Positions 9,729 to 18,427 are shown, numbered from the stretch's first letter. The stretch: DNA of 64,000 nt from Gemmobacter megaterium (GCF_900156815.1 NZ_FTOT01000006.1:235856-299855), one strand, 5' to 3'. A program made the numbers and translations. Notes: a model not told the origin generated them from the letters alone.

Positions 9729-10792
9729 AGCGCCGGACCTTTCTTGGTGGCCTTGTGGCCACCCCGATGATGATTGGCCCCGCCGGCGCCGCCTCCGCCA
9801 CCTTTGCCGAGGATCATCCCCTGCAAGCAAGCTGGCGCGCCTGGAAACGGGTGTGCCTGTCGCCCGAAGGGCGTGTGATCGACGGGTTTCAGGGCGGCGC
9901 CAGTCATTCCGAGGGGCAAGGGTATGGGCTGACGCTTGCTGCGCATTTCGGTGACATTCAGGCCGCGAACAGCATCATTGCCTGGACCGAGGCAAATCTG
10001 GCGGTTCGCGGGGACTCTTTGCTGGCCTGGCTTTGGCGCCCGGACAGCCAGCCGCGTGTCGTTGACCGCAACAATGCCAGCGATGGCGACCTGTTCTATG
10101 CCTGGGGTCTGGTGATGCTGGCCCGTGGGCGCAACCGACCCGAATTGCTGGAGCGCGCGCGCCAGATCGCCGCCGATCTGTTGCGCCATTGCCGGGTGCG
10201 GAATCCGTCGGGGCAGGGCTGGCTGCTGCTGCCGGGGGCGTCAGGCTTTTTGCGGGAGGGGGGCGGGGTGGTGATCAACCCGTCCTACATCATGCCGCGC
10301 GCGATCGAGGAGGTGGCGGCAGCCACCCGGCTGCCCGATCTTGCGGAAATGGCCGAGGATGGGCGCCGTTTGTGGGCAGATCTTGCGGCGCGTGGCCCGG
10401 TGCCTGACTGGGTCCTGGCCACCGCTTCGGGCTATGGCCCGCCGCCGCAGGGCTTTTCCCCGCGCTTTGGCTACGAGGCGATCCGCGTCCCGCTGTTTGC
10501 CGTCTGGTCCGGCGAGGCGACGAGCCCTGCCTTGCGCAGCTATGTCGCGGCCATTGCCAGTGCGGGGGGCGACGCTGTGACCGTCTATGACCCGGTGACG
10601 AAAACAGTGGTCGAACGCAGTGCCCATGCAGGCTATGCTGCCGTTGCGGCCCTGGCCGGATGTGTGGCTTTGGGCGGGGCTGGTTCGCAGATGCCGGTTT
10701 TTGCCGATACCCAACCCTATTATCCGGCGACGCTGCACTTGATGGCGCTGGTTGCCCAGGCTCAGGTCTTTCCGCGATGTGTACCCATATGA
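9725..10792 (+). CDS. bcsZ: Periplasmic endo-beta-1,4-glucanase BcsZ (GH8)
   Basis: A 355-residue glycoside hydrolase family 8 enzyme. The N-terminus MKRRTFLGGLVATPMMIG has a twin-Arg-free but RR-containing signal peptide with a cleavage-like AGA site near residue 22. The general-acid motif HSEGQGYG places Glu63. NNASDGDLFYAW places the Asp120/Asp122 pair of the second conserved motif. In cellulose operons this enzyme trims or disentangles nascent glucan in the periplasm and is required for normal secretion. It overlaps bcsB by ATGA and the next gene by ATGA, so translation is likely coupled. Length is normal for BcsZ (about 370 residues). Confidence 0.93.
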   Translation: MKRRTFLGGLVATPMMIGPAGAASATFAEDHPLQASWRAWKRVCLSPEGRVIDGFQGGASHSEGQGYGLTLAAHFGDIQAANSIIAWTEANLAVRGDSLLAWLWRPDSQPRVVDRNNASDGDLFYAWGLVMLARGRNRPELLERARQIAADLLRHCRVRNPSGQGWLLLPGASGFLREGGGVVINPSYIMPRAIEEVAAATRLPDLAEMAEDGRRLWADLAARGPVPDWVLATASGYGPPPQGFSPRFGYEAIRVPLFAVWSGEATSPALRSYVAAIASAGGDAVTVYDPVTKTVVERSAHAGYAAVAALAGCVALGGAGSQMPVFADTQPYYPATLHLMALVAQAQVFPRCVPI

Positions 10793-12138
10793 ACCGTCTC
10801 GCCACCCTTCTGGCCCTGTGCCTTGCCCTGACGCCCCCGGTGTTTGCCCAGGAGGCGCCACAGCAGGACGAGCTGCTCGCGCTGAATTTTTACATCGCCC
10901 AGAAGGATGCAACGGCGATCAACGCCGAATTGCGGCGGTTGCAACTGAAATATCCGGGCTGGACCCCGCCGCGCGACCTGTCCCGGCTAAATGGCGCCGG
11001 ACCGTCGGCCGAGATCGACCAGATCTATGCGCGGATCGCCGCAGGCTCCTTTGCCGATGCGCGGGCCTTGATCGCATCGACGCAGGCCGAATACCCGGAC
11101 TGGACCCCGCCAGAGGACATGTTGGCGTTGCTCAACACGTCGGAAGGGCAACAGGCGTTGGATCGCGCGCTTGCCGATGGCCAGCTCGATCAGGCATTGC
11201 GCATTGCATCGGGCACCGCAGGGTTGCTGCGGTGCGATCGCGTGAACAATGCCTGGCGCATTGCCGAATTGCAGGACAAGGCAGGGCGCCAGGCTGCGGC
11301 GCTGACCACCTACCGCGCCATCCTGTCGGCCTGCACCGAATTCGAGTCCATCTCTGCGACATTGGAAAAGGCTGATACGGTTGCCGATGCCGAGGCGCTG
11401 AAGGAGTTGTTCGCCCAGAGCAGAACGCGATTTCCCGCCCGTGCGTCGGATCTGACCGAACTGGAGGCCCGACTTCTGGCCGGGCGTGGCGATGTTGCGG
11501 TGCCCGAAGCTGCCGCCAACCCGGTTCGGCCAGAGCCAAGGCCCCGGCCTGCGGCCACAGCGGCGGCACCGTCAGCGGCCGCGACAGGCGGTGCTGGAGG
11601 AGGCTCGGCGGCAGCCGCGGCCCGGTCGGGCGATTGGGCCCGTTGCCTTGCGCTGACCAATGGCGCGCGCGCTGCGGGTGCCCTCTACGAACGCGCCTGG
11701 TGTGCCTACAACATGGACCGCACGATGGAGGCGGTTTCCGCCTTTCAGTCCGCCCTGGCTGCGGGGTTGGATGCCGACCGCACGCGGGACGCGCGCTATG
11801 GTCTTGCCCTGGCCTATCTGAAGCTTCAGATGCCGGATAATGCTGCGTCTATCGCGGTTGCCACCAATTTCACCCGCAGCCAGCGGGTGGACATCGAACG
11901 TCAGATTCTCGACCAGCGCGGAGTTGCCGCCTATAGCCGCAAGGAATATCGCAAGGCGATCGAGTACTTCGACGCAATCGAGACGATCGCGGGCGGTCTT
12001 CGGCGCGATCTGGCAATTCTGCGCGCCTACGCCTATCTCAACAGTGGAAACCGGGATGCCGCGCGACGTCAGTTCGAAAAGATCAACAACCAGTTGTCAA
12101 CCGATGCCAGCCGTGCAGGACTTGCCGTAACCGAGTGA
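10789..12138 (+). CDS. Exported TPR/solenoid protein of the cellulose operon
   Basis: A 449-residue protein with a signal peptide (cleavage after PPVFA, residue 20). Residues ~33-67 and ~77-115 are two copies of a helical repeat ending in YPGWTPPRDL and YPDWTPPEDM. Further helical repeats to ~238 precede an Ala/Pro/Gly-rich linker (~240-280). TPR-like pairs occupy ~281-440 (GALYERAWCAYNMDRTMEA, RGVAAYSRKEYRKAIEYF). In position it replaces BcsC, but it has no outer-membrane beta-barrel, so it could supply only the periplasmic scaffold part. It is the last gene of the operon, overlapping bcsZ by ATGA. No symbol is assigned because the family is not one I can name securely. Confidence 0.85.
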   Translation: MNRLATLLALCLALTPPVFAQEAPQQDELLALNFYIAQKDATAINAELRRLQLKYPGWTPPRDLSRLNGAGPSAEIDQIYARIAAGSFADARALIASTQAEYPDWTPPEDMLALLNTSEGQQALDRALADGQLDQALRIASGTAGLLRCDRVNNAWRIAELQDKAGRQAAALTTYRAILSACTEFESISATLEKADTVADAEALKELFAQSRTRFPARASDLTELEARLLAGRGDVAVPEAAANPVRPEPRPRPAATAAAPSAAATGGAGGGSAAAAARSGDWARCLALTNGARAAGALYERAWCAYNMDRTMEAVSAFQSALAAGLDADRTRDARYGLALAYLKLQMPDNAASIAVATNFTRSQRVDIERQILDQRGVAAYSRKEYRKAIEYFDAIETIAGGLRRDLAILRAYAYLNSGNRDAARRQFEKINNQLSTDASRAGLAVTE

Positions 12139-12319
12139 CAATCAGGCGCCGATGAACACATATCGGGTTTGGAATGGGTGAATTGGTGGCGGGGTGGTCT
12201 GCTGCTGTCGCAAAATTGACTGCAATGGTGGCCGGGAACCAAGTTTTCGCCGTGACTGCCCTAAGATTTGCACAATTTTAGCTATACTTTGGGATGAGGC
12301 ATAAAGAAGGGGCGGGCAG

Positions 12320-13393
12320 GTGGGTTCGGGAAACCATGCTTATGCGGCCAATAGCTGCCATATGGGAACCGGCGCAGACCGCGCCGTTGTTGCGCTAGCG
12401 CCCCGCCGGGTTGCGGATGATCTGCAAGAGCGTCGCCGTCTGGCGGCACTGTTTGCCATGGATGTCCTGCAAAGCCCGCGCGAACCGCTGGTGCAAAAGC
12501 TGCTGCGCCTGGCGCGGCTGGAGTTCGGGACAACTGGCGCGGCCATAGTTCTGATCGACCGTTCGACAGCCTATTTCCACACACGTATAGGAACCAATGC
12601 CCGCCGCTGTCGCCGCGACGGCTGGTTTTGCGACCTGACCATCGCGCGGCGCGAGCCGCTGATCGTGCAAGACACCTCGACCGACCCCCGCACGATCGGG
12701 GTTCCCGAAGTGGCCGGGGCACCAGGTGCGCGCAGCTATGCCGGTTTTCCCCTGATGACGCGGGACGGCCATGCGATTGGCACCCTTGCACTGTTTGCGC
12801 GCGAGCCGAATCGCATCGTAGAAGGGCGCGAGGAGATTGGCCGGCAACTGGCCTCGATCATCATGGAGGCGCTCGAACTGCACCGGCTTGCCTCGCGGGA
12901 TCCGCTGACCGGGGTGATGAACCGCCGCGGCTTCATGGATCAGTATGAACGAGAGCTGGCACGTAGCGAACGCGAACGCAGGCCGCTGTCGCTGGCGATG
13001 GTCGATATTGACCATTTCAAGATGATCAATGACACCTATGGCCATGGGGTTGGTGACATCGTGCTGCGGCTGGTGGCCGGATCGCTGACGCCACAACTGG
13101 CCGAAGGGGCGACGGTCGGGCGCATCGGTGGTGAAGAATTCGCAATCCTCCTGCCGGATCTGACCAATGACCAGGCAGTCCCCGTCATAGAGCAGGTCCG
13201 AAACACCATCGCAGGGCTGGTCGTCAATGAGGCGCCGGATCTGCGCATCACCGCCAGCTTCGGACTTGCCCAGTATGGGACCGAGGCGCGCACGGATGTC
13301 CAGTTGCTCGCGCTGGCCGATGCGGCCCTGTATCATTCCAAAGAGCATGGCCGGAATCGCCACACCCTGGCGCGCGATCTCGCCGCAGCCTAG
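12320..13393 (+). CDS. GAF-GGDEF diguanylate cyclase
   Basis: A 357-residue soluble protein. Residues ~40-185 form a GAF sensor domain (DDLQERRRLAALFAMDVL..., GFPLMTRDGHAIGTLALF). Residues ~190-350 form a GGDEF domain with the active-site loop GGEEF at 270-274 and the metal-binding DIDHFKMINDTYGH. Five residues before GGEEF there is no RxxD, so the usual product-inhibition I-site is absent. It should convert GTP to c-di-GMP, the activator of BcsA. The GTG at 12320 is preferred because AAGGGGCG lies about 8 bases upstream; an ATG at 12362 is the alternative. It stands 181 bases after the cellulose operon, in which I see only a possible -10 (TATACT, 12283) and no clear terminator. Confidence 0.9.
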   Translation: MGSGNHAYAANSCHMGTGADRAVVALAPRRVADDLQERRRLAALFAMDVLQSPREPLVQKLLRLARLEFGTTGAAIVLIDRSTAYFHTRIGTNARRCRRDGWFCDLTIARREPLIVQDTSTDPRTIGVPEVAGAPGARSYAGFPLMTRDGHAIGTLALFAREPNRIVEGREEIGRQLASIIMEALELHRLASRDPLTGVMNRRGFMDQYERELARSERERRPLSLAMVDIDHFKMINDTYGHGVGDIVLRLVAGSLTPQLAEGATVGRIGGEEFAILLPDLTNDQAVPVIEQVRNTIAGLVVNEAPDLRITASFGLAQYGTEARTDVQLLALADAALYHSKEHGRNRHTLARDLAAA

Positions 13394-13413
13394 GGGCAGG
13401 CCCGGCCATCCCG

Positions 13414-14235
13414 TCAGGGATGGGGGCGCAATGCCTCGATGGTGCTGATCAGTTCCTGACGGCGGAACGGCTTGGCAATATGGGTGTCAAAGCCACCCAT
13501 GATGTATTCGTCCAACTGATGTTTCAGCGCATTTGCCGTGACGGCCACGGCGGGAATATGCGGGCGGCCGAGCTGGTCTTCCTCGGCCCTGATCGCGCGC
13601 AACGCCGACAGCCCGTCCATGACCGGCATGGCAATGTCCAGCAACAGCATGTCCAACTGCGCGGTTCGCCAGGTTTCCACGACTTGTGCCCCGTCGCTGA
13701 CAGCCGTGATCGACGCGCCGGTATTCGCCAGCATTTCGCGGATAACCATCAGGTTGGTGGGGCTGTCATCGGCGATCAACAGTTGCAAGCCGGAGAAAGG
13801 CGCATCGACAGCCTTGGCCCGCACCGCGCTTCGCCCAGTGTCTGACGCATCGACGGTACCGAACGGCAGCGTGAGCTTTGCCGCGCCGGATGGCGTCTGG
13901 TCGATCAGGCCCTTCATCAACCCCACCAGTTCAATGGCGCGGACTGGCGGTGGTTGTACGCCCGATACCTCGACTGTCAGCGGGCGTTCCGGGCGACCGC
14001 TGAAGAACAGCCGGACATTTCCACTGGGGTCCGGGTTCGCCAGCAACAGGTCAAGCACCTCGCGCAGGCGGAACGGGTCGCCCTTGCGGCGCCGACCGGC
14101 GCCCATGGCGATCGCCACCTCCAGATGGACGCCCCTGTCGCGCAGAAGTGGAGAGAACGCATCCTCGCATTCCCGCGCGATTTCGGCCAGCGCGAATTCT
14201 ACCGACGGGTCGTTGTCCTGGTCCTGGCCTGCCAT
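13414..14235 (-). CDS. Response regulator receiver protein with decayed HATPase-like N-terminus
   Basis: A 273-residue protein. The C-terminal receiver domain (~150-273) is complete: acidic pair D156-D157, phospho-acceptor D200 (LLLDIAMPVMDG), T233 (AVTANA) and K255 (AKPF). Residues 1-128 look like the remains of a kinase ATPase domain: GDPFRLREVLDLLLANP aligns with the GDPHRLQQVVGNLVGNA stretch of the kinase at 671-2872, but the N-box Asn is lost and no G1/G2 glycine boxes remain. There is no HisKA helix. It is therefore probably a phospho-receiver with a regulatory pseudo-kinase domain. It is convergent with the diguanylate cyclase, 20 bases apart. The start is uncertain; ATG at 14259 and GTG at 14319 (with AGGGTGAG upstream) are also possible. 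Confidence 0.75.
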   Translation of the reverse strand: MAGQDQDNDPSVEFALAEIARECEDAFSPLLRDRGVHLEVAIAMGAGRRRKGDPFRLREVLDLLLANPDPSGNVRLFFSGRPERPLTVEVSGVQPPPVRAIELVGLMKGLIDQTPSGAAKLTLPFGTVDASDTGRSAVRAKAVDAPFSGLQLLIADDSPTNLMVIREMLANTGASITAVSDGAQVVETWRTAQLDMLLLDIAMPVMDGLSALRAIRAEEDQLGRPHIPAVAVTANALKHQLDEYIMGGFDTHIAKPFRRQELISTIEALRPHP

Positions 14236-14435
14236 GCGAAAGCCCACACACCTCATTGGAGAAGAAGATTTACAAAAAGCGACCTGTCGCGCACATGGCG
14301 CCAGTTCGGCAATAAGCACATCTCACCCTAGTCGTGTATTGACCATACTGCAAGCATCCAACAGGCGAACAGGCGCGGCGAATCGGGGCAACCGAAAGGA
14401 CATGCCCTGTCGGGACACAGCGGTCGCGGTGCCGC

Positions 14436-15152
14436 CTATTCCATCTGCTTCACGATGTCCGAATAGGTTCTCAGATGCGTTTCCATGGCATTCGCCGCCG
14501 CTTCGCCATCCCCGGCGCGCAGCGCTTCCATCACCCGCTCATGCGCGACAATCGCGGTCATCCTGTTCTCGAAGGTTGTCACGGCCTCATAGGCGGTCGC
14601 TTCCAGTCCGGTGGCGAGAATGGCCTCCATCAAGGCGGCCAGTGGCTCGTTCCGGCTGGCCTGGGCAACCGCAAGATGCCAACGATAGTTGAGCCTGCGG
14701 TATGTGACGACATCGTTCTGCGCCTTGCTGAACTGAAGGTGCAGGTCTTCCATGAATGCCAGCTCTTCGGCTGTCCGGTTCTGGGCGGCCAGCCGCGCCA
14801 TCATGGGTTCCACCGCCGCCCGCGCATCCAGCAAAGCACTCAGCGCCACGCCATTGGTGCGAACGAACAGTTCGACCGACCGGGCCAGCATGGCCCGTTT
14901 CGGCGCGGCCACCCGCGCCCCGCCAGAACGACCCAGCGAGATTTCGACGAGGCCCTCGGTCTGCAAGACCCGCAACGCCTCGCGCACCGATCCGCGGCTC
15001 AGGCCGGTTTCCACCACCAGCTCGCGCTCCGGGGGTAACATGTCGCCGTTCTGGTATTCGCCGCGCAGGATCATCTCGCGCAGTTGATCCGACAGGCGTT
15101 CGGCCGATTTCCGGGTGGCACTGCCGGGGCTCTTGTGTTCGGTCAACTTCAT
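14436..15152 (-). CDS. FadR-subfamily GntR transcriptional regulator
   Basis: A 238-residue regulator. Residues ~15-80 are a winged helix (LSDQLREMILRGEYQNGDMLPPERELVVETGLSRGSV... pattern, with LPPERELVVETGLSR the recognition region). Residues ~100-230 are an all-helical FCD effector domain, typical of FadR-group GntR proteins that sense small carboxylic acids. The target cannot be read from context: its neighbours are a receiver gene and tRNA-Lys. The ATG at 15152 is supported by GGGGAGG seven bases upstream. It is transcribed alone on the minus strand, downstream of the tRNA-Lys terminator. Confidence 0.88.
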   Translation of the reverse strand: MKLTEHKSPGSATRKSAERLSDQLREMILRGEYQNGDMLPPERELVVETGLSRGSVREALRVLQTEGLVEISLGRSGGARVAAPKRAMLARSVELFVRTNGVALSALLDARAAVEPMMARLAAQNRTAEELAFMEDLHLQFSKAQNDVVTYRRLNYRWHLAVAQASRNEPLAALMEAILATGLEATAYEAVTTFENRMTAIVAHERVMEALRAGDGEAAANAMETHLRTYSDIVKQME

Positions 15153-15305
15153 GGCGATGCCTCCCCAGCCCCGGTGATCCTCGCAGGCGGACCGATCCGC
15201 CGGATAGAGGCGATTGCCTGTGGTCCGCATATCGCCGCCGATCCTACAGAGCCGCCATGCCGTTCGTAAAGCCGCGCCCGCAGATCCCGTGCACACTGGC
15301 GGAAT

Positions 15306-15343
15306 ACAAAACGGCCCGGACACATATGTCCGGGCCGTTTTGT
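15306..15343 (-). terminator. Intrinsic terminator of tRNA-Lys
   Basis: A perfect 17-base-pair stem (15306-15322 with 15327-15343) closed by the tetraloop CATA. It is GC-rich in the middle (CGGCCCGGAC) and flanked by A/T runs on both sides, so it can work in either direction. It lies immediately downstream of the minus-strand tRNA gene. Confidence 0.8.
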
Positions 15344-15346
15344 CAG

Positions 15347-15422
15347 TGGTGAGCCCAACAGGATTCGAACCTGTGACCCACTGATTAAAAGTCAGTTGCT
15401 CTACCAACTGAGCTATGGGCCC
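15347..15422 (-). tRNA. tRNA-Lys (anticodon TTT)
   Basis: A 76-base gene including an encoded CCA. On the minus strand it reads GGGCCCATAGCTCAGTTGG and so on. The acceptor stem GGGCCCA pairs with TGGGCTC (one G-T wobble). The D-arm AGCTCAGTTGGTAGAGCA, the anticodon stem-loop CTGACTTTTAATCAG (anticodon TTT) and the T-arm GGTTCGAATCC are all standard. Confidence 0.97.
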
Positions 15423-15434
15423 ACTGTGGGCGCC

Positions 15435-15463
15435 GTCCTAGCGATGCGCGCGGGGGTGGTCAA
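15435..15463 (-). promoter_or_regulatory. Sigma-70-type promoter of tRNA-Lys
   Basis: Read on the minus strand: -35 TTGACC (15463-15458), exactly 17 bases, -10 TAGGAC (15440-15435). The predicted start of transcription lies a few bases before the tRNA 5' end at 15422. Confidence 0.65.
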
Positions 15464-15528
15464 GGGGCAGGCGGCGGAAAAATGTCGAAGCACTGGCGAA
15501 AAGTTCAGAGCGGGCGTATATCGCCGCC

Positions 15529-16344
15529 ATGAGTGTACAGCCCCCCCCGCGCCCCGTCAGCTTCGTCAAGATGCATGGCCTGGGCAACGATTTCGTCGTG
15601 ATCGACCGCCGCGCAGGTGGCTGCGCGGTTACGCCCGATCTTGCGCGCCGTCTGGGCGACCGGCATCGCGGCGTTGGCTTCGATCAGTTGGCGGAGATAC
15701 ATTCCGACGCCACGGCGGATGCACGGCTGGTGTTCTGGAACGCGGATGGCAGCATCGCCGGCGCCTGCGGCAATGCGACCCGCTGCGTCGGGCGCCTTTT
15801 GCTGGACGAGACCGGCAAGCAGATCGTGACCCTCCGCACCGATCGGGGCATGTTGCAGGCGGTTGATGTCGATGGTCGGTTGACAGCTGTCAACATGGGC
15901 CCCCCCTTGCTGCAAGCGGCGGATATCCCCTTGGCCGCCCATGCGGATCCGCTGAACCTGCCGGTGCCGGGCAATCCGGTGGCTGTCGGGATGGGAAACC
16001 CGCATTGCGTGTTCTTTGTCCCTGATGCCGATTCGGTTGATGTGGCCCGCGAAGGTGCCGCGATGGAACACCATCCGTTGTTTCCACAAGCGACGAATGT
16101 GGAATTCGCGTCGTTGGCCGGGCCCGACCGCCTGCGGATGCGGGTGTGGGAGCGGGGCACCGGAATCACCTTGGCCTGCGGATCGGGCACCTGCGCCACG
16201 GCCGTGGCGGCCCATCTGCGCGGCCTGACCGGGCGGCGCGTCACCGTCGATGTCGATGGCGGAACGCTGGAAATCGACTGGCGCGACGACGGCGTCTGGA
16301 TGACCGGGCCGACCGCCCTGGTGTTCCGGGGCGAGTTTCTGTGA
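15529..16344 (+). CDS. dapF: Diaminopimelate epimerase
   Basis: A 271-residue cytoplasmic enzyme that converts LL- to meso-diaminopimelate for lysine and peptidoglycan synthesis. Both catalytic cysteines are in place: Cys80 in GACGNATRC and Cys217 in [10 protein letters not shown]. The N-terminal [13 protein letters not shown] and the GMGNPHCV motif are standard, and length is normal. The stop overlaps the mtaB start (GTGATG), so the two are cotranscribed, an arrangement common in this group of bacteria. Confidence 0.96.
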   Translation: MSVQPPPRPVSFVKMHGLGNDFVVIDRRAGGCAVTPDLARRLGDRHRGVGFDQLAEIHSDATADARLVFWNADGSIAGACGNATRCVGRLLLDETGKQIVTLRTDRGMLQAVDVDGRLTAVNMGPPLLQAADIPLAAHADPLNLPVPGNPVAVGMGNPHCVFFVPDADSVDVAREGAAMEHHPLFPQATNVEFASLAGPDRLRMRVWERGTGITLACGSGTCATAVAAHLRGLTGRRVTVDVDGGTLEIDWRDDGVWMTGPTALVFRGEFL

Positions 16345-17597
16345 TGTCGGCGCCGGTGTTCCATACGCTCGGGTGCCGCCTGAACGCCTACGAATCCGAG
16401 GCGATGCGCGAACTGGCCGAACAGGCAGGGGTGCATGGCGCCCATGTCGTCAACACCTGCGCCGTGACTGCCGAAGCCGTGCGCAAGGCGCGACAGGAAA
16501 TCCGCCGCATCCGGCGCGACCATCCCGATGCGCCGATCATCGTGACCGGCTGTGCCGCCCAGACAGAACCCGAAACCTTCGCCGCGATGCCAGAGGTTAC
16601 CCGCGTCATCGGCAATACCGAAAAGATGCAGCCGGACACCTGGAAAGCCATGGTCCCCGATCTGATCGGTGCCACCGAACGGGTGCAGGTCGATGACATC
16701 ATGTCGGTGCGCGAAACCGCAGGCCATCTGATCGACGGGTTCGGCCGCCACCGCGCCTATGTCCAGGTGCAGAACGGCTGCGATCACCGCTGCACCTTCT
16801 GCATCATTCCCTATGGCCGGGGCAATTCGCGCTCGGTTCCTGCGGGCGTGGTGGTCGAACAGATCAAGCGTCTGGTGGACAAGGGCTTTCTGGAGGTGGT
16901 GCTGACCGGCGTCGATCTGACCAGTTGGGGGGCCGATCTGCCGGGGGAGCCGCGGCTGGGCGATCTGGTCATGCGCATCCTGCGGCTGGTGCCCGATCTG
17001 CCGCGCCTGCGGATCAGCAGCATCGACAGCATCGAGGCGGATGACAACCTGATGCTGGCCATCGCCAGTGAGCCGCGCCTGATGCCGCACCTGCATCTCA
17101 GCCTCCAGCATGGCGACAACCTGATTCTCAAGCGTATGAAGCGCCGCCACACCCGTGACGATGCCATCCGCTTTTGCGACGAGGCCCGCCGCTTGCGCCC
17201 CGACATCATCTTTGGCGCCGACATCATCGCCGGGTTCCCGACCGAGACGGATGCACATTTCGAGAATTCTGTAAGGCTGGTGCAGGACTGCGACCTGACC
17301 TTCCTGCATGTGTTTCCGTTCAGCCCCCGCAAGGGCACCCCCGCCGCCCGGATGCCCCAGCTTGCAGGCCCGCTGATCCGCGACCGCGCCGCCCGCCTGC
17401 GCGCGGCAGGAGGCGCTGCGCTGGCCGGTCACCTTGCGGCCCAGATCGGGCAGACCCACCGCATTCTCACCGAATCGCCGCATATGGGCCGAACCGGGCA
17501 ATTCACCGAGGTGCGCTTTGCCACGGCGCGGCCCGAGGGGGCCATCGTCACTGCGACAATCTCGGGGCATGATGCGACCGGGCTCCACGCGGACTGA
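16344..17597 (+). CDS. mtaB: tRNA t6A37 methylthiotransferase MtaB
   Basis: A 417-residue radical-SAM enzyme that adds a methylthio group to N6-threonylcarbamoyladenosine at position 37 of tRNAs reading ANN codons. The N-terminal UPF0004 domain carries three cysteines for the auxiliary [4Fe-4S] cluster (C11 in TLGCRLN, C39 in NTCAVT, C70 in VTGCAAQ). The radical-SAM CxxxCxxC is CDHRCTFC at 146-153. The HxRRxT-like stretch MKRRHTRDD follows. A TRAM-like C-terminus is short or absent. The start at 16344 overlaps the dapF stop by one base and gives the correct N-terminus; an upstream extension in dapF is not coding. Confidence 0.93.
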   Translation: MSAPVFHTLGCRLNAYESEAMRELAEQAGVHGAHVVNTCAVTAEAVRKARQEIRRIRRDHPDAPIIVTGCAAQTEPETFAAMPEVTRVIGNTEKMQPDTWKAMVPDLIGATERVQVDDIMSVRETAGHLIDGFGRHRAYVQVQNGCDHRCTFCIIPYGRGNSRSVPAGVVVEQIKRLVDKGFLEVVLTGVDLTSWGADLPGEPRLGDLVMRILRLVPDLPRLRISSIDSIEADDNLMLAIASEPRLMPHLHLSLQHGDNLILKRMKRRHTRDDAIRFCDEARRLRPDIIFGADIIAGFPTETDAHFENSVRLVQDCDLTFLHVFPFSPRKGTPAARMPQLAGPLIRDRAARLRAAGGAALAGHLAAQIGQTHRILTESPHMGRTGQFTEVRFATARPEGAIVTATISGHDATGLHAD

Positions 17598-17615
17598 TTT
17601 CATCTTGCCGGAAAT

Positions 17616-17649
17616 ACCCCACGGGGGTCCGGGGGTGTGAAACCCCCGG
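17616..17649. repeat. REP-like double hairpin after mtaB
   Basis: Two adjacent short hairpins: ACCCC/GGGGT around ACG (17616-17628), then CCGGGGGT/ACCCCCGG around GTGAA (17629-17649). There is no T-tract. This C/G-rich pair resembles the short palindromic elements scattered between genes in Rhodobacterales. It may stabilise the mtaB mRNA 3' end. Confidence 0.5.
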
Positions 17650-17660
17650 CCCATCCGCCC

Positions 17661-17689
17661 TTGCATTCCGCTGCTCTTGGGCGTATATC
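17661..17689 (+). promoter_or_regulatory. Promoter of the rimP-nusA-ylxR-infB operon
   Basis: -35 TTGCAT (17661-17666), 17-base spacer, -10 TATATC (17684-17689). The predicted start of transcription near 17696 gives a leader of about 85 bases before rimP. Confidence 0.6.
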
Positions 17690-17723
17690 CCACGCAACAG
17701 CGGCGCTACCGGGTCCAAACCGG

Positions 17724-17767
17724 CGGCCCACCGGAAGATCGTACGGGCCGCTATGGCCCGTTTTTTG
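17724..17767 (+). terminator. Attenuator-like terminator in the rimP leader
   Basis: Stem ACGGGCC (17743-17749) / GGCCCGT (17755-17761) with loop GCTAT is followed by a T-run (TTTTTTGTTT from 17761). It ends only about 15 bases before the rimP ATG, so every transcript from the upstream promoter must pass it. An alternative pairing, CGGCCC (17724-17729) with GGGCCG (17745-17750), uses the same 5' arm and would prevent the terminator: an antiterminator/terminator layout. NusA-dependent autoregulation of this operon is known in Escherichia coli; here it is inferred from structure only. Confidence 0.65.
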
Positions 17768-17782
17768 TTTCTGGGGTTTCCA

Positions 17783-18427
17783 ATGTCCGACCTCACATCC
17801 GACCTTATCGCCAAGACAGCCATCGACCGGCGTCTGGCCGCCCTCATCCAGCCCACCATAGAGGGGCTGGGGTACGAACTGGTGAGGATCCGCCTGATGG
17901 GCGGCAAGACCCGCATCCTTCAGATCATGGCCGACACGCCCGACGGCGGTATCAACGTGGAAGATTGCGCGAAAATCTCTACGGCTGTCTCTGCCGTCCT
18001 CGACGTCGAAGACCCGATCGAGGACAATTATACGCTCGAAGTGTCCAGCCCCGGAATTGATCGCCCGCTGACGCGGTTGAAGGATTTCGACATGTGGCAG
18101 GGCTATGAGGCACGTGTCGAAACCACCGAGCTGATCGACGGTCGCCGCCGCTTCAAGGGGGCGCTGGCCGGAACCGATGGCGACGAAGTGCTGATTACCA
18201 TCGAGGAAGGCGGCGAAGATCTGACCATCGGCCTCAAGTTCGACTGGCTGTCCGATGCCAAGCTGATCCTGACCGACGAGTTGATCGCCGAAATGCTGCG
18301 CCAGCGCAAGGAATCCGGTGCCTTTGATGGTGCGGATATCGACGAAGGCGGCCTTGACGGGATCGAGACCGAAGAAGACACCGACGACGACGCGGACGCC
18401 GAAGACGCCGCGCCCACCAGGCACTGA
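17783..18427 (+). CDS. rimP: Ribosome maturation factor RimP
   Basis: A 214-residue protein needed for late 30S subunit assembly. It has the usual two-domain layout: N-terminal alpha/beta domain ([25 protein letters not shown]) and a C-terminal SH3-like barrel (~95-165). The final ~35 residues form a very acidic tail ([18 protein letters not shown]), longer than in E. coli RimP (150 residues). The ATG at 17783 was chosen by homology; an in-frame ATG at 17753 would start inside the terminator hairpin and add ten hydrophobic residues not expected in the family. It is first in an operon with nusA, 12 bases on. Confidence 0.93.
   Translation: MSDLTSDLIAKTAIDRRLAALIQPTIEGLGYELVRIRLMGGKTRILQIMADTPDGGINVEDCAKISTAVSAVLDVEDPIEDNYTLEVSSPGIDRPLTRLKDFDMWQGYEARVETTELIDGRRRFKGALAGTDGDEVLITIEEGGEDLTIGLKFDWLSDAKLILTDELIAEMLRQRKESGAFDGADIDEGGLDGIETEEDTDDDADAEDAAPTRH

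Noticed and set aside
12283..12288. TATACT as the -10 of a promoter for the GAF-GGDEF gene
   Set aside because: No acceptable -35 at 16-18 bases upstream (CCTAAG at the 17-base distance), so it was only mentioned, not annotated.
15684..17693. A 669-codon minus-strand frame opposite dapF and mtaB
   Set aside because: Shadow frame; both plus-strand genes are intact with all catalytic residues.
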